From contig CAVOXI010000004.1 in the NCBI GenBank assembly GCA_963700395.1, positions 124,001 through 188,000 on the forward strand: a DNA stretch of 64,000 bases. Reading direction: 5' to 3'. A model generated the notes under the pieces. That model made no database searches. It had not been told where the DNA came from and saw nothing but the letters and a program-made list of their open reading frames with translations. Each line of letters opens with the position of its first letter. Position 1 is the first letter of the stretch. Position numbers and translations under genes: made by a program. The stretch comes from Prado023 sp963700395 (lineage in GTDB: Bacteria > Actinomycetota > Actinomycetes > S36-B12 > CAIYMF01). Shown here in pieces: positions 1-9,171 of the stretch.

Positions 1-1
1 C

Positions 2-1456
2 GTGCTCGCCGCGATCATCAACTCCCCGGGCAACTTCAACCCGGACACCAACATGGAGAACCTGGAGACCCGCTACGCCTACGTGATCAACGGCATGTAC
101 GACGAGGGGTACATCACCGAGAAGGAGCGTGACGACGCCCTCGACAGCTTCCCTGAGGTCAAGGAGCGCAAGGACAGCGCGAAGTACGCCGGGCCGACAG
201 GCTTCCTCATCCGCTCGGTCCAGGATGAGCTCGTCAAGCTCGGGTTCACCGAGGCCGAGATCGAGGGCGGCGGCCTGCGGATCGTGAGCACCTTCGACAA
301 CAAGGCACAGAAGGCTGCGGTGGCCGCGGTCAAGGACCAGGCCCCGACCACGGGGATGGAGGGCGTGCGGATCGGGCTGGCCGCGGTCGAGCCGCTCACG
401 GGCGAGTTCGTGGCCATGTACGGCGGCGCGGACTACCTCGAGGACCAGTTCAACAACGCGACCATGGCCAGCCAGCAGGCCGGCTCCACCTTCAAGCCCT
501 TCGGCCTGGCAGCGGCCACCGAGGACCGGATCGGCCTGGACACGCTGTGGCCGGGCAACTCCCCGACCGAGGTGGGGGGCTTTGAGGTCAACAACTACGC
601 CGACAACTCCTACGGGGCCCAGGTCACGTTGCTCAAGGGGACCGAGGAGTCGATCAACACCGTGTACGTGTCGGTGGAGGAGGCCACGGGTGTCCGCCCG
701 GTCCAGGAGGCTGCGCTGCGCGCGGGGATCCCGGAGGACACCATCGGGTTGAACCTCGAGGAGCCCAACCTGACCTTCGTCCTGGGCACGGCCTCGACGC
801 ACACCATCGACGTCGCCCAGTCCTATGCGACCTTCGCCGCACGCGGTGAGCGCGCCGCCACCACGACGATCCGGTCGGTGTCGGCCACCGATGGCTCGGT
901 GCTCTACGAGCGCGCGGACGACCCCCAGCGGGCTTTCGACGAGAACACCGCCGACGTCGTCAACTTCGCCCTGCAGAGCGTGGTGAGCAATGGCACGGGC
1001 GGGCCCGCACGGGCGCTCGGCAGGCCGGTGGCGGCCAAGACCGGGTCGACCGACGAGTACCGCTCGGCCTGGTTCGCCGGGTACGTCCCGCAGCTGGCGT
1101 CAGCAGTGAGCTTCAGCAAGAACGACAAGAACGGCAACGTCCTGTCCCTGTCGGGCGTCGGCGGGCAGAGGCAGTTCTTCGGCAGCGGATTCCCCGCACG
1201 CGTGTGGACGGCCTTCATGGTCGGCGCGCTCGAGGACACACCGGTCGAGGAGTTCGTGGTGCCCGCGGATCCGCCGAAGGGCGGCGGGGGGTTCAGCCCG
1301 ACCCCCACACCCACTCCCACGCCGACGCCCACGCCGACCCCGACGCCGGAGCCCCCGAGCCCGAGCCCGGAGCCGCCGACCCCGACGCCTGAGCCCCCGA
1401 GCGTTGAGCCAGAGCAGCCCCAGCCGCCCGAGCCCCCCGCCCCGAGCGCATCGTGA
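2..1456 (+). CDS. ponA: Class A penicillin-binding protein, C-terminal part
   Basis: Bifunctional glycosyltransferase/DD-transpeptidase that polymerises and cross-links peptidoglycan outside the membrane. The window opens inside the gene, so the start, membrane anchor and most of the glycosyltransferase domain are missing; the first visible residues (LAAIINSPGNFNP) are the end of that domain. Counting from the first visible codon, the transpeptidase motifs are complete: STFK at 162-165 with the nucleophile Ser162, SIN at 217-219 and KTG at 346-348. The last ~60 residues are a low-complexity Pro/Thr/Glu tail, common in actinobacterial PonA proteins. The following GT87 gene and the nearby rpsF cluster reproduce the Rv0050-Rv0053 order of M. 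tuberculosis, which supports the PonA1-type assignment. Confidence 0.93.
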   Translation: MLAAIINSPGNFNPDTNMENLETRYAYVINGMYDEGYITEKERDDALDSFPEVKERKDSAKYAGPTGFLIRSVQDELVKLGFTEAEIEGGGLRIVSTFDNKAQKAAVAAVKDQAPTTGMEGVRIGLAAVEPLTGEFVAMYGGADYLEDQFNNATMASQQAGSTFKPFGLAAATEDRIGLDTLWPGNSPTEVGGFEVNNYADNSYGAQVTLLKGTEESINTVYVSVEEATGVRPVQEAALRAGIPEDTIGLNLEEPNLTFVLGTASTHTIDVAQSYATFAARGERAATTTIRSVSATDGSVLYERADDPQRAFDENTADVVNFALQSVVSNGTGGPARALGRPVAAKTGSTDEYRSAWFAGYVPQLASAVSFSKNDKNGNVLSLSGVGGQRQFFGSGFPARVWTAFMVGALEDTPVEEFVVPADPPKGGGGFSPTPTPTPTPTPTPTPTPEPPSPSPEPPTPTPEPPSVEPEQPQPPEPPAPSAS

Positions 1457-1461
1457 ACATG

Positions 1462-1504
1462 ATGCTGACGATTCCGACCCTCCTGAGGTCAGGATCGTCA
1501 GCAT
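1462..1504. repeat. Palindromic element, copy 1
   Basis: Arms ATGCTGACGAT (1462-1472) and ATCGTCAGCAT (1494-1504) pair perfectly and enclose imperfectly paired CCGACC/GGTCAGG. It starts 6 bases after the PBP stop and lies before the GT87 gene. The same sequence family recurs at 37359, 40488 and 60674. There is no T-run after it, so it is not a typical intrinsic terminator, although the hairpin could still act on transcript ends. Confidence 0.85.
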
Positions 1505-1544
1505 GAACGCTGGGCGTGCGGCTCTGGACCTCTAGGCTCTCCTC

Positions 1545-2976
1545 GTGATGGACCTCAACGCGGCCACCAGCACCCGGGCGCGCCCCTACGTGGTCCCGAC
1601 GCAGGCCGATCCGGTCGCGCGCGCCGCCCTGCCGCTGCTCGGCGGGCCTGTCGGCCGCCACGCGGGCCTGGGGCGCTCGTGGTGGACCCCGGTCCGGGTG
1701 TCGATCGTGGTCGGGCTGCTCGTCTACGCGACGGGCTGGCTGTCGAAGGGGTACTGCCTGGCCAACGGGTGGGGCGCCCCGCAGCGGTACATGTACCTCT
1801 GCTACTCCGACATCCCGATCCTCTACTCCGCCCGGGGCCTGGCCGACGGGGCGTTCCCCTACCTCCTGGATCCGGGCCCCGGGCAGCAGGTGCTGGAGTA
1901 CCCGGTGCTCACCGGGGTGTTCATGTACCTGGCCGCCTGGGTCACGCGGCTGTTCGGCGGCGGTGCCGCGACCTTCTTCGGGGTCAACGTGGCGGGGATG
2001 TCGGCACTGCTGGCGTGGATCATCGCCAGCACGGCTGGCACCGTGCGCCGCCGCCCGTGGGACGCGCTCATGGTCGCCCTGGCGCCGGTCGTGGCCCTCG
2101 CCGGGTTCGTGAACTGGGACCTGCTCGCGATCGCCCTCACGTCGGCCTCGCTGGCTGCGTGGTCCCGGCGGCACCCGGCGGTGGCCGGGGTGTGGCTGGG
2201 GCTGGCCGTGGCGGCCAAGTTCTACCCGCTCGTGGTGGTCGGCCCGATCGTCCTGCTCTGCGCGCGGCGCGGCCAGTGGCGTGCACTGGGAGCGTTCCTC
2301 GGGGGGGCCGTCGGCTCCTGGTTGGTGGTGAACCTGCCCGGTGATGGCGGCCAACTTCGACGGCTGGGCGCGGTTCTACACGTTCTCACGTGAGCGCGGG
2401 ATGGACTTCGGGTCGCCGTGGTACGCGCTGACGCTGATGGGCATGGACATCCCCGGTGGTGCGATCAACTCGCTGGCATCGGGATCGTTCCTCCTGGCCT
2501 GCGCGGGGATCGCCTGGCTGGTCCTGCGGGCGCCGCAGCCGCCGCGGCTGGCCTCCCTGGCGTTCCTTGCCGTCGGCGCCTTCGTCCTGACCAACAAGGT
2601 CTACTCGCCGCAGTACGTGCTGTGGGTGCTCCCGCTGGCCGTGCTGGCCCGGCCCCGATGGCGTGACCTGCTGATCTGGCAGGCGGCGGAGTCGGCCTAC
2701 TTCGTGGGCATCTGGTGGTTCCTCGTGGGGTACGGCACCCAGGAGAAGGGCCTGCACGAGGGCTGGTACGTGGGTGCGACGGCTGCGCACTGGCTGGCGA
2801 CGGCGTGGCTGATGGCGATGGTCGTCCGGGATGCGTGGTCCCCACGGCACGACCCGGTGCGCTCCGACGGCTTCGCCGAGCACCGCGACGACCCAGGCGG
2901 CGGGGTCCTCGACTCCGCCGCGGCGCCTCCACGCCGCACCCCTCACGATTCGCTCCAAGTCTCGGGCGCTCCCTGA
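1545..2976 (+). CDS. GT87-family (DUF2029) polyprenyl-phosphate-dependent mannosyltransferase-like membrane protein, frameshifted
   Basis: Multi-pass membrane protein of the GT87/DUF2029 family, likely an integral-membrane glycosyltransferase using a polyprenyl-phosphate sugar for envelope glycans. The N-terminal half reads from ATG 1545 through several hydrophobic helices (starting RVSIVVGLLVYATGW) to NLP at about 2339. The reading frame then shifts by one base and continues as VMAANFDGWARFYTF to the stop at 2976. Joining the parts gives ~476 residues, the normal family length. One extra G near 2340 explains the break, so this is probably a sequencing error. Position after ponA matches Rv0051 of M. 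tuberculosis. The acceptor and product cannot be told from sequence. Confidence 0.8.
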
Positions 2977-2997
2977 GGGTTGCTCCAAGTCTCGGGC
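2952..2997. repeat. Direct repeat, two copies of a 16-mer
   Basis: GCTCCAAGTCTCGGGC occurs at 2952-2967 and again at 2982-2997, exactly 30 bases apart. The first copy encodes part of the last residues of the GT87 protein and the second lies past its stop. The spacer also contains CTCCCTGAGGG, a short dyad. Function unknown. Confidence 0.7.
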
Positions 2998-3059
2998 ACG
3001 TCATCGGCCCAGGAGTTGGATCAGATCGGGATCATGGGCGCCGCTGCCCTCCGGCCCGC

Positions 3060-4262
3060 TCAGCCGATGATCGCGTCGGGGTGGACGGTCGTGAACCGCA
3101 CGTCGCACACCAGCAGCTCGCCGACCGGCGGGGGGATCGTGCCCTTGGGTATGCGCAGCATCGACACGTGCATGTGCGGCGGCTCGAGGAACCACGCCTG
3201 ACCGCCGGAGGGCAGCCGGAACGGTGAACGGAACCGACCGGCGGCCTCCAGCGCCCCGGAACCCGCTGCGGCCGCGCGCTGGCGGGCGTTGCGGGCGGGG
3301 CGGGGCGCCGTCAGCGCGACGCCGTGCGAGGTGCCCACCGCCGATCGCGACCACGTAGCCCTCTCGCGGCCCGCGACGCTGGTGGTACCCGGCGGACTGG
3401 CCCTGGGGGGTGGCATGGACGGCCAGCACCGTGCCCGCGGCGAAGAGGGCCTCCCGGTCCCCCAGCCAGAGCCGGGTGCCCAGGCGCAACCGGAGGGGGA
3501 GGTCGGGCAGCGCCTCGCGGACGTCGGAGCACTCCCGGTCGTCGAGGTGGCTCACCCAGAGCGAGCCTGCATCCGACAGCCCGGCCAGGTTGGCCAGCAG
3601 GTTCGGCCACAGCAGTCCCCAGGCAACGACCTCATGGACCCGCGCGGAACCGATCACGACCGGCTGGGGAACGGAGTCGTCGGAGGTGAGCATGGCCATC
3701 GACCCGATGCGTGGCTCCTCGGGGGTCGCGATCGGCAGGTGCAGGGCCAGTCCCTCGAGCCGGATGGCGCCGGAGGCGATGTGCGGTGAGAGTGTGGTGA
3801 TCGCGGCCGCCACCTCGTCCTCGGTCATCCCGAACCGGCGCATCGAGGTCAGGCCCTCCAGGACGACCCGGCGGGGCGTCTCCGGCGAGGCCAGGGCCAC
3901 GATGTCGGCAGCGGACTCGGGGCTGGCGACCGTGTGGATGACCCTCGCGGCGTGCGGATGCTGCGCCAGGGCGCGCCAGGCGCCCGCAGCAACCTCGCCT
4001 CGCAGGGTGAGCGGCTCGAGCACCAGGACGTCGAGGTCGTGCCTCCGCGGCCAGCACGGCGGGCGCCTCGTGGACGGTGCCCACAGCGACGCAGTCCGCT
4101 GCCGAGCCTGCGCGCCTCGGCGGCCAGTCGGACGTTGCCGACGCCGTAGCCGTTGCCCTTGGCGACCGGGACCAGCGTGACGCCGGTGGCGGCGATCGCA
4201 TCGCGGACGCGGTCCTGGTGGGCCCGCCAGCGCGGGGTGTCGATGGTGATGACGAAGCTCAT
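3060..4262 (-). CDS. Alanine racemase-like PLP protein, three frameshifts
   Basis: Fold-type III PLP enzyme of the alanine racemase N-terminal superfamily. The start at 4262 gives MSFVITIDTPRW and then VAKGNGYGVGN, whose Lys corresponds to the PLP lysine of alanine racemase (VVKANAYGHG). The protein then runs through three single-base frameshifts, at about 4101 (..LGS/DCVAVGTV), 4044 (..AAEA/DLDVLVLEP) and 3331 (..GGG/TSHGVALT), and ends at PDAIIG. Each break is cured by removing one G from a short run, so an intact ~400-residue protein is likely. Its stop is followed downstream by the GT87 end, and it sits directly after femX on the same strand. The pairing with FemX suggests cell-wall amino-acid supply, but the substrate is unknown and this may not be the housekeeping Alr. 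Confidence 0.75.
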
Positions 4263-4349
4263 GTGCCCTCATGTCCTGCGGTGCGTCGGTCCTGCTGGGT
4301 GCGTTCCTGCTCGATGGTCCTGGCCGGCGGATGGTGCGGGTGGCCGGGC

Positions 4350-5525
4350 TCAGCGCCGGCGCATGTAGGCCTCGAAGGCCCGGGTGAGCGCGGGGCGGAT
4401 CGCATAGTCCCATTCCCCGACGTACTCCTGGGCAAACCCGCCCGTGCCGACCTTGAACTGCAGCAGGCCGAACAGGTGGTCCTCGGGGTCCAGGGTGTCG
4501 GTGATGCCCCGCATGTCGTAGGTGTCGGCACCGGTGTCGCGTGCGTCGCGGATCATCTGCCACTGGATCGCGTTGCTCGGGCGCAGGTCGCGGCCCGCGG
4601 TGGTCGACGCGCCGTAGGAGTACCAGACGTGCCGGTTGACCCGGACGGCGATCGTCGCGGCGTGGCAGGTGCCCTCGTGCTCGGCGAGGTACAGCCTGAT
4701 CCGGTCGGGGTCCTCGGCGTGCAGCGAGGTCCACATCCGCTGGAAGTAGGGCAGGCCCCGGGGGGTGAACCGGTCGCGCTCGGCAGTCTCGACGTAGACG
4801 TCGTGGAACGTCGCAAGGTCGGCGGCGTCGCCCTGGCGGACGGTGATGCCGGACTTGGCCGCCTTCTTGATGTTGCGCCGCCAGAGCTGGTTGAACCCGC
4901 TGAGCAGCTCGGCCTCCGTGCGCCCCGCGAGGGGGACCTGGAACACGTAGCGCGGCTGCACGTCACCGAACCCGGCGCCGGTGGACGGCTTCTGGGTCCA
5001 GCCCACTGCCTCGAGCACGTCCGCTGCAGCCACCGCTCGGCCGTCAGTCCCGTCGGCGGGGAGGTCGCGCAGCACGGCGCCGGCCCCACCGGTGGCCATC
5101 GCGTCCTTGAGCGTCGCCGCGTCCCAGCGGCGGGTCCAGATCGGCGGCCCGATCTTGGCCGCGAACGCGCCCGCCGACTTGAGGTGGGCCAGCATCGGGT
5201 CCAGCCAGTCAGGCAGGGGATGCACCTGCTCAGGCGCGCCGAGGATCCCGCGGGCAGCCGGGCCCTCGCCGAGCCAGTCGATGTCCGGGCCCTCGGGCAG
5301 GTAGGCCAGGTAGCGCGGGATCCGGGGGACCTGGCGGTAGAGGACCAGTCCGGCGCCCACGAGCGCCTGGCCGTCGAACCACCCCAGTGACTCGTTGCGC
5401 CAGTCGGACTTCACCGCGGCCCAGCCGGGGACCTGCAGCGCGCTGACCAGGCCGGTGCCCTGAGCCCGGGCGGCGATATGGGCCAGGTGCTGCTCGGCGG
5501 TGATCCGCCGGACCGTCAGGGACAT
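4350..5525 (-). CDS. femX: FemABX-family peptidoglycan interpeptide bridge transferase
   Basis: Cytosolic GNAT-fold aminoacyltransferase (391 residues) that adds an amino acid from aminoacyl-tRNA to the stem peptide of lipid II. The sequence shows the family layout: a first GNAT-like half with VPGWAAVKSDW and RIPRYLAYLPEGPDIDW, and a second half with FNQLWRRNIKKAAKSGITV, YVETAERDRF, and WYSYGAST..RPSNAIQWQMIRDA near the C-terminus. It is transcribed away from rpsF and is followed after 87 bases by the racemase-like gene. The same neighbourhood (FemX near the rpsF operon) is known from Streptomyces coelicolor (SCO3904 near rpsF). The amino acid transferred cannot be read from the sequence. Confidence 0.88.
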   Translation of the reverse strand: MSLTVRRITAEQHLAHIAARAQGTGLVSALQVPGWAAVKSDWRNESLGWFDGQALVGAGLVLYRQVPRIPRYLAYLPEGPDIDWLGEGPAARGILGAPEQVHPLPDWLDPMLAHLKSAGAFAAKIGPPIWTRRWDAATLKDAMATGGAGAVLRDLPADGTDGRAVAAADVLEAVGWTQKPSTGAGFGDVQPRYVFQVPLAGRTEAELLSGFNQLWRRNIKKAAKSGITVRQGDAADLATFHDVYVETAERDRFTPRGLPYFQRMWTSLHAEDPDRIRLYLAEHEGTCHAATIAVRVNRHVWYSYGASTTAGRDLRPSNAIQWQMIRDARDTGADTYDMRGITDTLDPEDHLFGLLQFKVGTGGFAQEYVGEWDYAIRPALTRAFEAYMRRR

Positions 5526-5684
5526 GGGTCCGAGGCTACCGACCCCGCCGTGGTGTGCCCTGCCCGGTGGGGCGGTCGGCGACGATTTCGTGACCGCGAG
5601 CGCGGCGGGATACCCTGTCGGTCTCTGGGCACGCCGTGGCTGTGGATGGCCACTGGCGGATGTCGGACCCCCACGTCACTATTC

Positions 5685-5732
5685 GTGACCGGAGGAACGG
5701 TTGCGCCCAGGGCGCTGCAACCCTCCTGTCAC
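5685..5732 (+). promoter_or_regulatory. Leader hairpin upstream of rpsF, candidate S6:S18-binding motif
   Basis: Nested complementary segments lie in the rpsF 5' leader: GTGAC (5685) with GTCAC (5728), GGAGG (5691) with CCTCC (5722), GGTTGC (5699) with GCAACC (5717) and GCC with GGC at the tip. Autoregulatory leaders bound by the S6:S18 complex are known in front of rpsF in many bacteria. The fit to that motif's CCG bulge was not tested, so the role is inferred from position and structure. The rest of the 247-base femX-rpsF gap must hold divergent promoters; a possible -10 TACCCT lies near 5611. Confidence 0.5.
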
Positions 5733-5772
5733 GGATGGACCGTGACCGCCTGAGTCCGAAGGAGGTGGGTTC

Positions 5773-6069
5773 TTGAGCACGCGCCATTACGAGATCATGG
5801 TGATTCTCGACCCCGAGCTGGATGAGCGCACAGTCTCGCCCAGCCTGGATACGTTCCTCAACGTCATCCGTCAGGATGGTGGCACCGTCACGTCCGTGGA
5901 CGTGTGGGGCCGCCGTCGCCTGGCCTACGACATCAAGAAGAAGTCCGAGGGCATCTACGCGATCCTCGACATCAACGCCTCGCCGGCCTCGGTGAGCGAG
6001 CTCGACCGTCAGCTGGGGCTGAACGAGTCGGTGCTGCGCACCAAGGTCATGCGGCCCGAGATCAGGTAG
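5773..6069 (+). CDS. rpsF: 30S ribosomal protein S6
   Basis: Small-subunit ribosomal protein of 98 residues that binds 16S rRNA together with S18. The N-terminus STRHYEIMVILDPELDE and the motif WGRRRLAYDIKKKSEGIYAILDI are diagnostic. The start is a TTG at 5773, chosen because GGAGG at 5761-5765 is correctly spaced and the family begins at this point. It leads the rpsF-ssb-rpsR-rplI operon; ssb follows after 8 bases. Confidence 0.98.
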   Translation: MSTRHYEIMVILDPELDERTVSPSLDTFLNVIRQDGGTVTSVDVWGRRRLAYDIKKKSEGIYAILDINASPASVSELDRQLGLNESVLRTKVMRPEIR

Positions 6070-6077
6070 GGCCGGCC

Positions 6078-6614
6078 ATGGCATCTGGGGACATCCCGAT
6101 CACCGTCGTGGGCAACCTCACCGGGGATCCTGAGCTTCGCTTCACGCCCTCCGGGCAGGCGGTCGCCAACTTCACCGTGGCGTCCACCAACCGGATCCTG
6201 GACAAGACGACCAACGAGTGGAAGGACGGGGACACCGTCTTCATCCGCTGCAGCGTCTGGCGCCAGTACGCCGAGAACGTCGCCGAGTCGCTGACCAAGG
6301 GCACCCGCGTGGTGGTCACCGGTCGGCTCAAGGTCCGCCAGTACGACACCCGTGAGGGCGGCAAGGGCACGAGCGTCGAATGCGATGTCGACGAGGTCGG
6401 CCCCGTGCTGCGGTACGCGACCGCCAAGGTGAACCGCGTCGCCCGTTCCGACGGCTTCGCCGGCAACCAGGGTGGGGGCGGCTTCGGCGGTTCCCAGGCC
6501 GGTGCCAGCGGCGGGTCGCAGGGCGGCTCCGGCTTCGGCGGGCGTCAGGACGACCCGTGGGCCAGCCAGTCCGGTGGCGGCGGCTTCGCCGACGAGCAGC
6601 CCCCGCCCTTCTGA
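6078..6614 (+). CDS. ssb: Single-stranded DNA-binding protein
   Basis: Binds and protects single-stranded DNA in replication, recombination and repair, as a homotetramer. The first ~115 residues form the OB fold (ITVVGNLTGDPELRFTPSGQAVANFTVAS, then VFIRCSVWRQYAENVAESLTKG). A Gly/Gln/Ser-rich linker of about 50 residues follows, ending in the tip DEQPPPF, which recruits partner proteins; the usual form is DDxxPF, so an extra Pro is present. Length is 178 residues. The ATG at 6078 is preceded by the weak RBS-like GTAGGG. It lies between rpsF and rpsR as in mycobacteria and streptomycetes. Confidence 0.98.
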   Translation: MASGDIPITVVGNLTGDPELRFTPSGQAVANFTVASTNRILDKTTNEWKDGDTVFIRCSVWRQYAENVAESLTKGTRVVVTGRLKVRQYDTREGGKGTSVECDVDEVGPVLRYATAKVNRVARSDGFAGNQGGGGFGGSQAGASGGSQGGSGFGGRQDDPWASQSGGGGFADEQPPPF

Positions 6615-6718
6615 TCCCCACCCCGGGCCGGGTCGGCCCCCGCCGACCTGGCACGCACCCCATTCATCACTGACCATCCCGGCCCTGCGCCGGGCATCCG
6701 TAGAAACGGAGCACCACG

Positions 6719-6955
6719 ATGGCTAAGCCCGTTGTCAAGAAGTTCAAGAAGAAGGCGTGTGCCTTCTGCAAGGAGGGCGCGGCGCCCGTCGACTACAAGG
6801 ACGTGCCGACGCTGCGCAAGTACATCTCCGATCGCGGCAAGATCCGTGCCCGTCGCGTGTCGGGCAACTGCACGCGTCACCAGCGCGACATCGCCATGGC
6901 AGTCAAGAACGCCCGCGAGGTCGCCCTGCTGCCCTACACCTCGACTGCTCGCTGA
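6719..6955 (+). CDS. rpsR: 30S ribosomal protein S18
   Basis: Small-subunit ribosomal protein of 78 residues, partner of S6. The N-terminal CAFC pair plus the Cys and His of GNCTRHQR form the zinc-binding set of the C+ type S18, so this is the zinc-containing paralogue. DYKDVPTLRKYISDRGKIRARRVSG is the rRNA-binding core. ATG at 6719 is preceded by GGAGCACC. There are 104 bases between ssb and this gene and 19 between it and rplI. Some actinobacteria also carry a zinc-independent S18 elsewhere; none is seen here. Confidence 0.98.
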   Translation: MAKPVVKKFKKKACAFCKEGAAPVDYKDVPTLRKYISDRGKIRARRVSGNCTRHQRDIAMAVKNAREVALLPYTSTAR

Positions 6956-6974
6956 GCCGGAAGGAGACACGACG

Positions 6975-7424
6975 ATGAAGCTCATCCTCACGTCCGACGT
7001 CCTCGGCCTCGGCGCCCCCGGCGATGTCGTCGAGGTCAAGGACGGCTACGGCCGCAACTACCTGCTCCCCCGCGGCCTGGCTGCGCCCTGGACCAAGGGC
7101 GGCGAGAAGCAGGTCGTGCAGATCAAGCGGGCGCGTTCGTCCCGTGAGGTCCGCGACCTCGACCACGCCAAGGAGATCAAGGCGGCGTTGGAGGCCAAGC
7201 CCATCCGGCTGGTCTCGAAGGCGGGTGGCGGGGGCCGGCTGTTCGGCTCCATCGGTGGCGCTGATGTCGCCGCGGCCGTCACGGCGGCCGGCGGACCGGC
7301 GCTGGACAAGCGCAAGGTCACGCTTCCCTCGCCGATCAAGTCGGTGGGCATGCACACCGCCACCGTCGCGCTGACCTCGGAGCTCTCGGCCACGGTCACC
7401 CTTGAGGTGGTCGCCGCCGGCTGA
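6975..7424 (+). CDS. rplI: 50S ribosomal protein L9
   Basis: Large-subunit protein of 149 residues that binds 23S rRNA near the L1 stalk. The N-terminal domain MKLILTSDVLGLGAPGDVV..VKDGYGRNYLLPRGLA is diagnostic and is followed by the long connecting helix and a C-terminal domain. ATG at 6975 has AAGGAG at 6961-6966. It is the last gene of the rpsF operon; a strong hairpin follows 12 bases after its stop. Confidence 0.98.
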   Translation: MKLILTSDVLGLGAPGDVVEVKDGYGRNYLLPRGLAAPWTKGGEKQVVQIKRARSSREVRDLDHAKEIKAALEAKPIRLVSKAGGGGRLFGSIGGADVAAAVTAAGGPALDKRKVTLPSPIKSVGMHTATVALTSELSATVTLEVVAAG

Positions 7425-7435
7425 GCCGCGCGCAG

Positions 7436-7485
7436 GACGACGAGGAGCGGGCCCCGGGACAGCCGGAGGCCCGCTCCTCGTCGTC
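7436..7485 (+). terminator. Strong hairpin terminator after rplI
   Basis: An 18-base perfect stem, GACGACGAGGAGCGGGCC at 7436-7453 with its exact complement at 7468-7485, closes a 14-base loop. There is no long T-run, which is common for actinobacterial terminators. It separates the ribosomal operon from the transpeptidase gene. Confidence 0.85.
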
Positions 7486-7566
7486 TGGGCGCCCATGCCC
7501 GCAGACGGTCACAGAGTGTGTGCTGATCGTCATTGACGGTGCCGTGAGAGCGCGTACCCTTGATGC

Positions 7567-9134
7567 ATGAGGCTGCTGAGGCGGGTGGCAACCGCCGTGG
7601 CGGCGGCGCTGGTCGTCGGTGTGGTCGGTGTCCCGCCGGCTCAGGCGGTGCCCCCCGAGCCTCCTGCGAACAACCCCCCCGTGGCGGTGCCGGACGTTGC
7701 GCCCCCTGTCGTCATCGGCACGCTGGTCATGGTCGACCCCCGTGCCAATGACAGCGACACCGAAGGGCCGCTGAGCGTCACGGGCGCAGTCCTGCAGAGT
7801 GGGGTGGCCTCCGTTGCCCTCGATCCCATCACCCAGCTGGTCGCAATCACGCCGACGGCGGTCGGGCAGGTGGTCGTCGGCTACACGGTCACCGATTCCG
7901 GCGGTGCGACCGCGAGCAGCACGATCACAGTCGATGTCCTGCCGCTGCCCAACCAGGCGCCGGTGGCCGCTGCGGATGTCGCCCAGATGTTCTCCGGTGG
8001 CCAGGTGCAGGTCGACCCACGGGTCAATGACTCCGATCCCGATGCCGAACCGTTGACGATCGCCTCGGCCGCAGTCGCCAGCGGTGCGGGGTCGGTGACC
8101 ACGGACGGACAGACCCTGACCATCGGGGCGGCCGCGGGCTTCGTGGGCCCCCTGGTGGTCACCTACGTCGTGACCGACCCCCGGGGTGGGACGGCGCAGT
8201 CGACGGTGACGATCGACGTCATCAAGGGCCCCAACCGGGCCCCGGTGGCGGTCGCCGACTCCGTGAGCGCGAAGGTGGGGCGCACCTACCGGATCCCGGT
8301 CCTGGCCAACGACTCCGACCCTGATGGCGACCGGATCACCCTGGTCAAGGTGGGCGCGGCCAAGCACGGCAAGGTGCGTCGGTCCGGTTCGCGGATCGTC
8401 TACAGCGCTCCCACGTCGTGGACGGGGAGCGTCGCGATCCGGTACACGATCAGGGACTCCACGGGGGCACGCGCCCAGGCTGTGCTGACCATCAGGATCA
8501 CGCGCCGGACCCCAGCGACACCGCCTGCGGCCAAGCCGCCGGCCCCCGCGTCGGGTGCTGCGGCGAGCCGCAGGGCCGTCGAGTCCGCACTCGCACGCCT
8601 CGGGCTGCCCACCGGATCCGTGAACGGCCACTACGACGCACGCACGCGCCGGGCGCTGTGCGCCTGGCGAACGATCACCGGTCGCCCGGTGAACCGGCGA
8701 CTGCCCACCGCCGGGGAGGCGAAGGCGATCGTCGCGGAGCAGTGGGCTGCCCGAGGCGCTGGGGTCGATGGTCGCCGGGGTCAACGTCTCGGTCACGTGC
8801 CAGGCGGCCTTCTGGGTCAGCGCCAGCCGCAACTACCGGCGCATCATGCCGGCAACGACGGGGCAAGCCCGGCTACCGGACCCGCCTGGGGACCTATGGC
8901 ATCTTCCGCACCCATCACGTGTGGCGCTACTCGACCATCTACCCGGAGGCCCGCATGTACAAGCCCATGCAGTTCTCCGGTGGGCAGGCGCTGCACGGGT
9001 CCTCCACCGATCGGCTGGTGAAGACCTATCCCGCGTCGCACGGCTGCGTCCGGATGCTGCACCGGGACATCGACGCCCTCCAGGCGGGGGGAGTCGGCAA
9101 CGGCACGCGCGTCAGGGTGTTCGGGGCCTGGTAG
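7567..9134 (+). CDS. Secreted L,D-transpeptidase with Ig/cadherin-like repeats, frameshifted
   Basis: Exported cell-wall enzyme expected to form 3-3 peptidoglycan cross-links or anchor proteins. Residues 1-27 form a signal peptide ending PPAQA. Three ~95-residue Ig/cadherin-like repeats follow, each with a variant of NDSDPDGD (DPRANDSD, NDSDPDAE, NDSDPDGD). Next come a peptidoglycan-binding_1-like segment (VESALARLGLPTGSVNGHY) and a YkuD domain with HGSSTDRLVKTYPASHGCVRM; the Cys of SHGC is the nucleophile. Two single-base frameshifts, near 8752 (C run) and 8867 (G run), split the frame between the binding segment and YkuD. Both are cured by removing one base, so the gene is likely intact in the cell. 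ATG 7567 is chosen for the signal peptide. Confidence 0.82.
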
Positions 9135-9171
9135 GTGCAGCAGCGATCCGCCGGCAGGGTCAGCGGGCGGG

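Noticed and set aside
1462..1504. Palindromes as ordinary terminators
   Set aside because: Two of four copies lie inside coding sequence, none has a T-run, and one lies within the hem operon.
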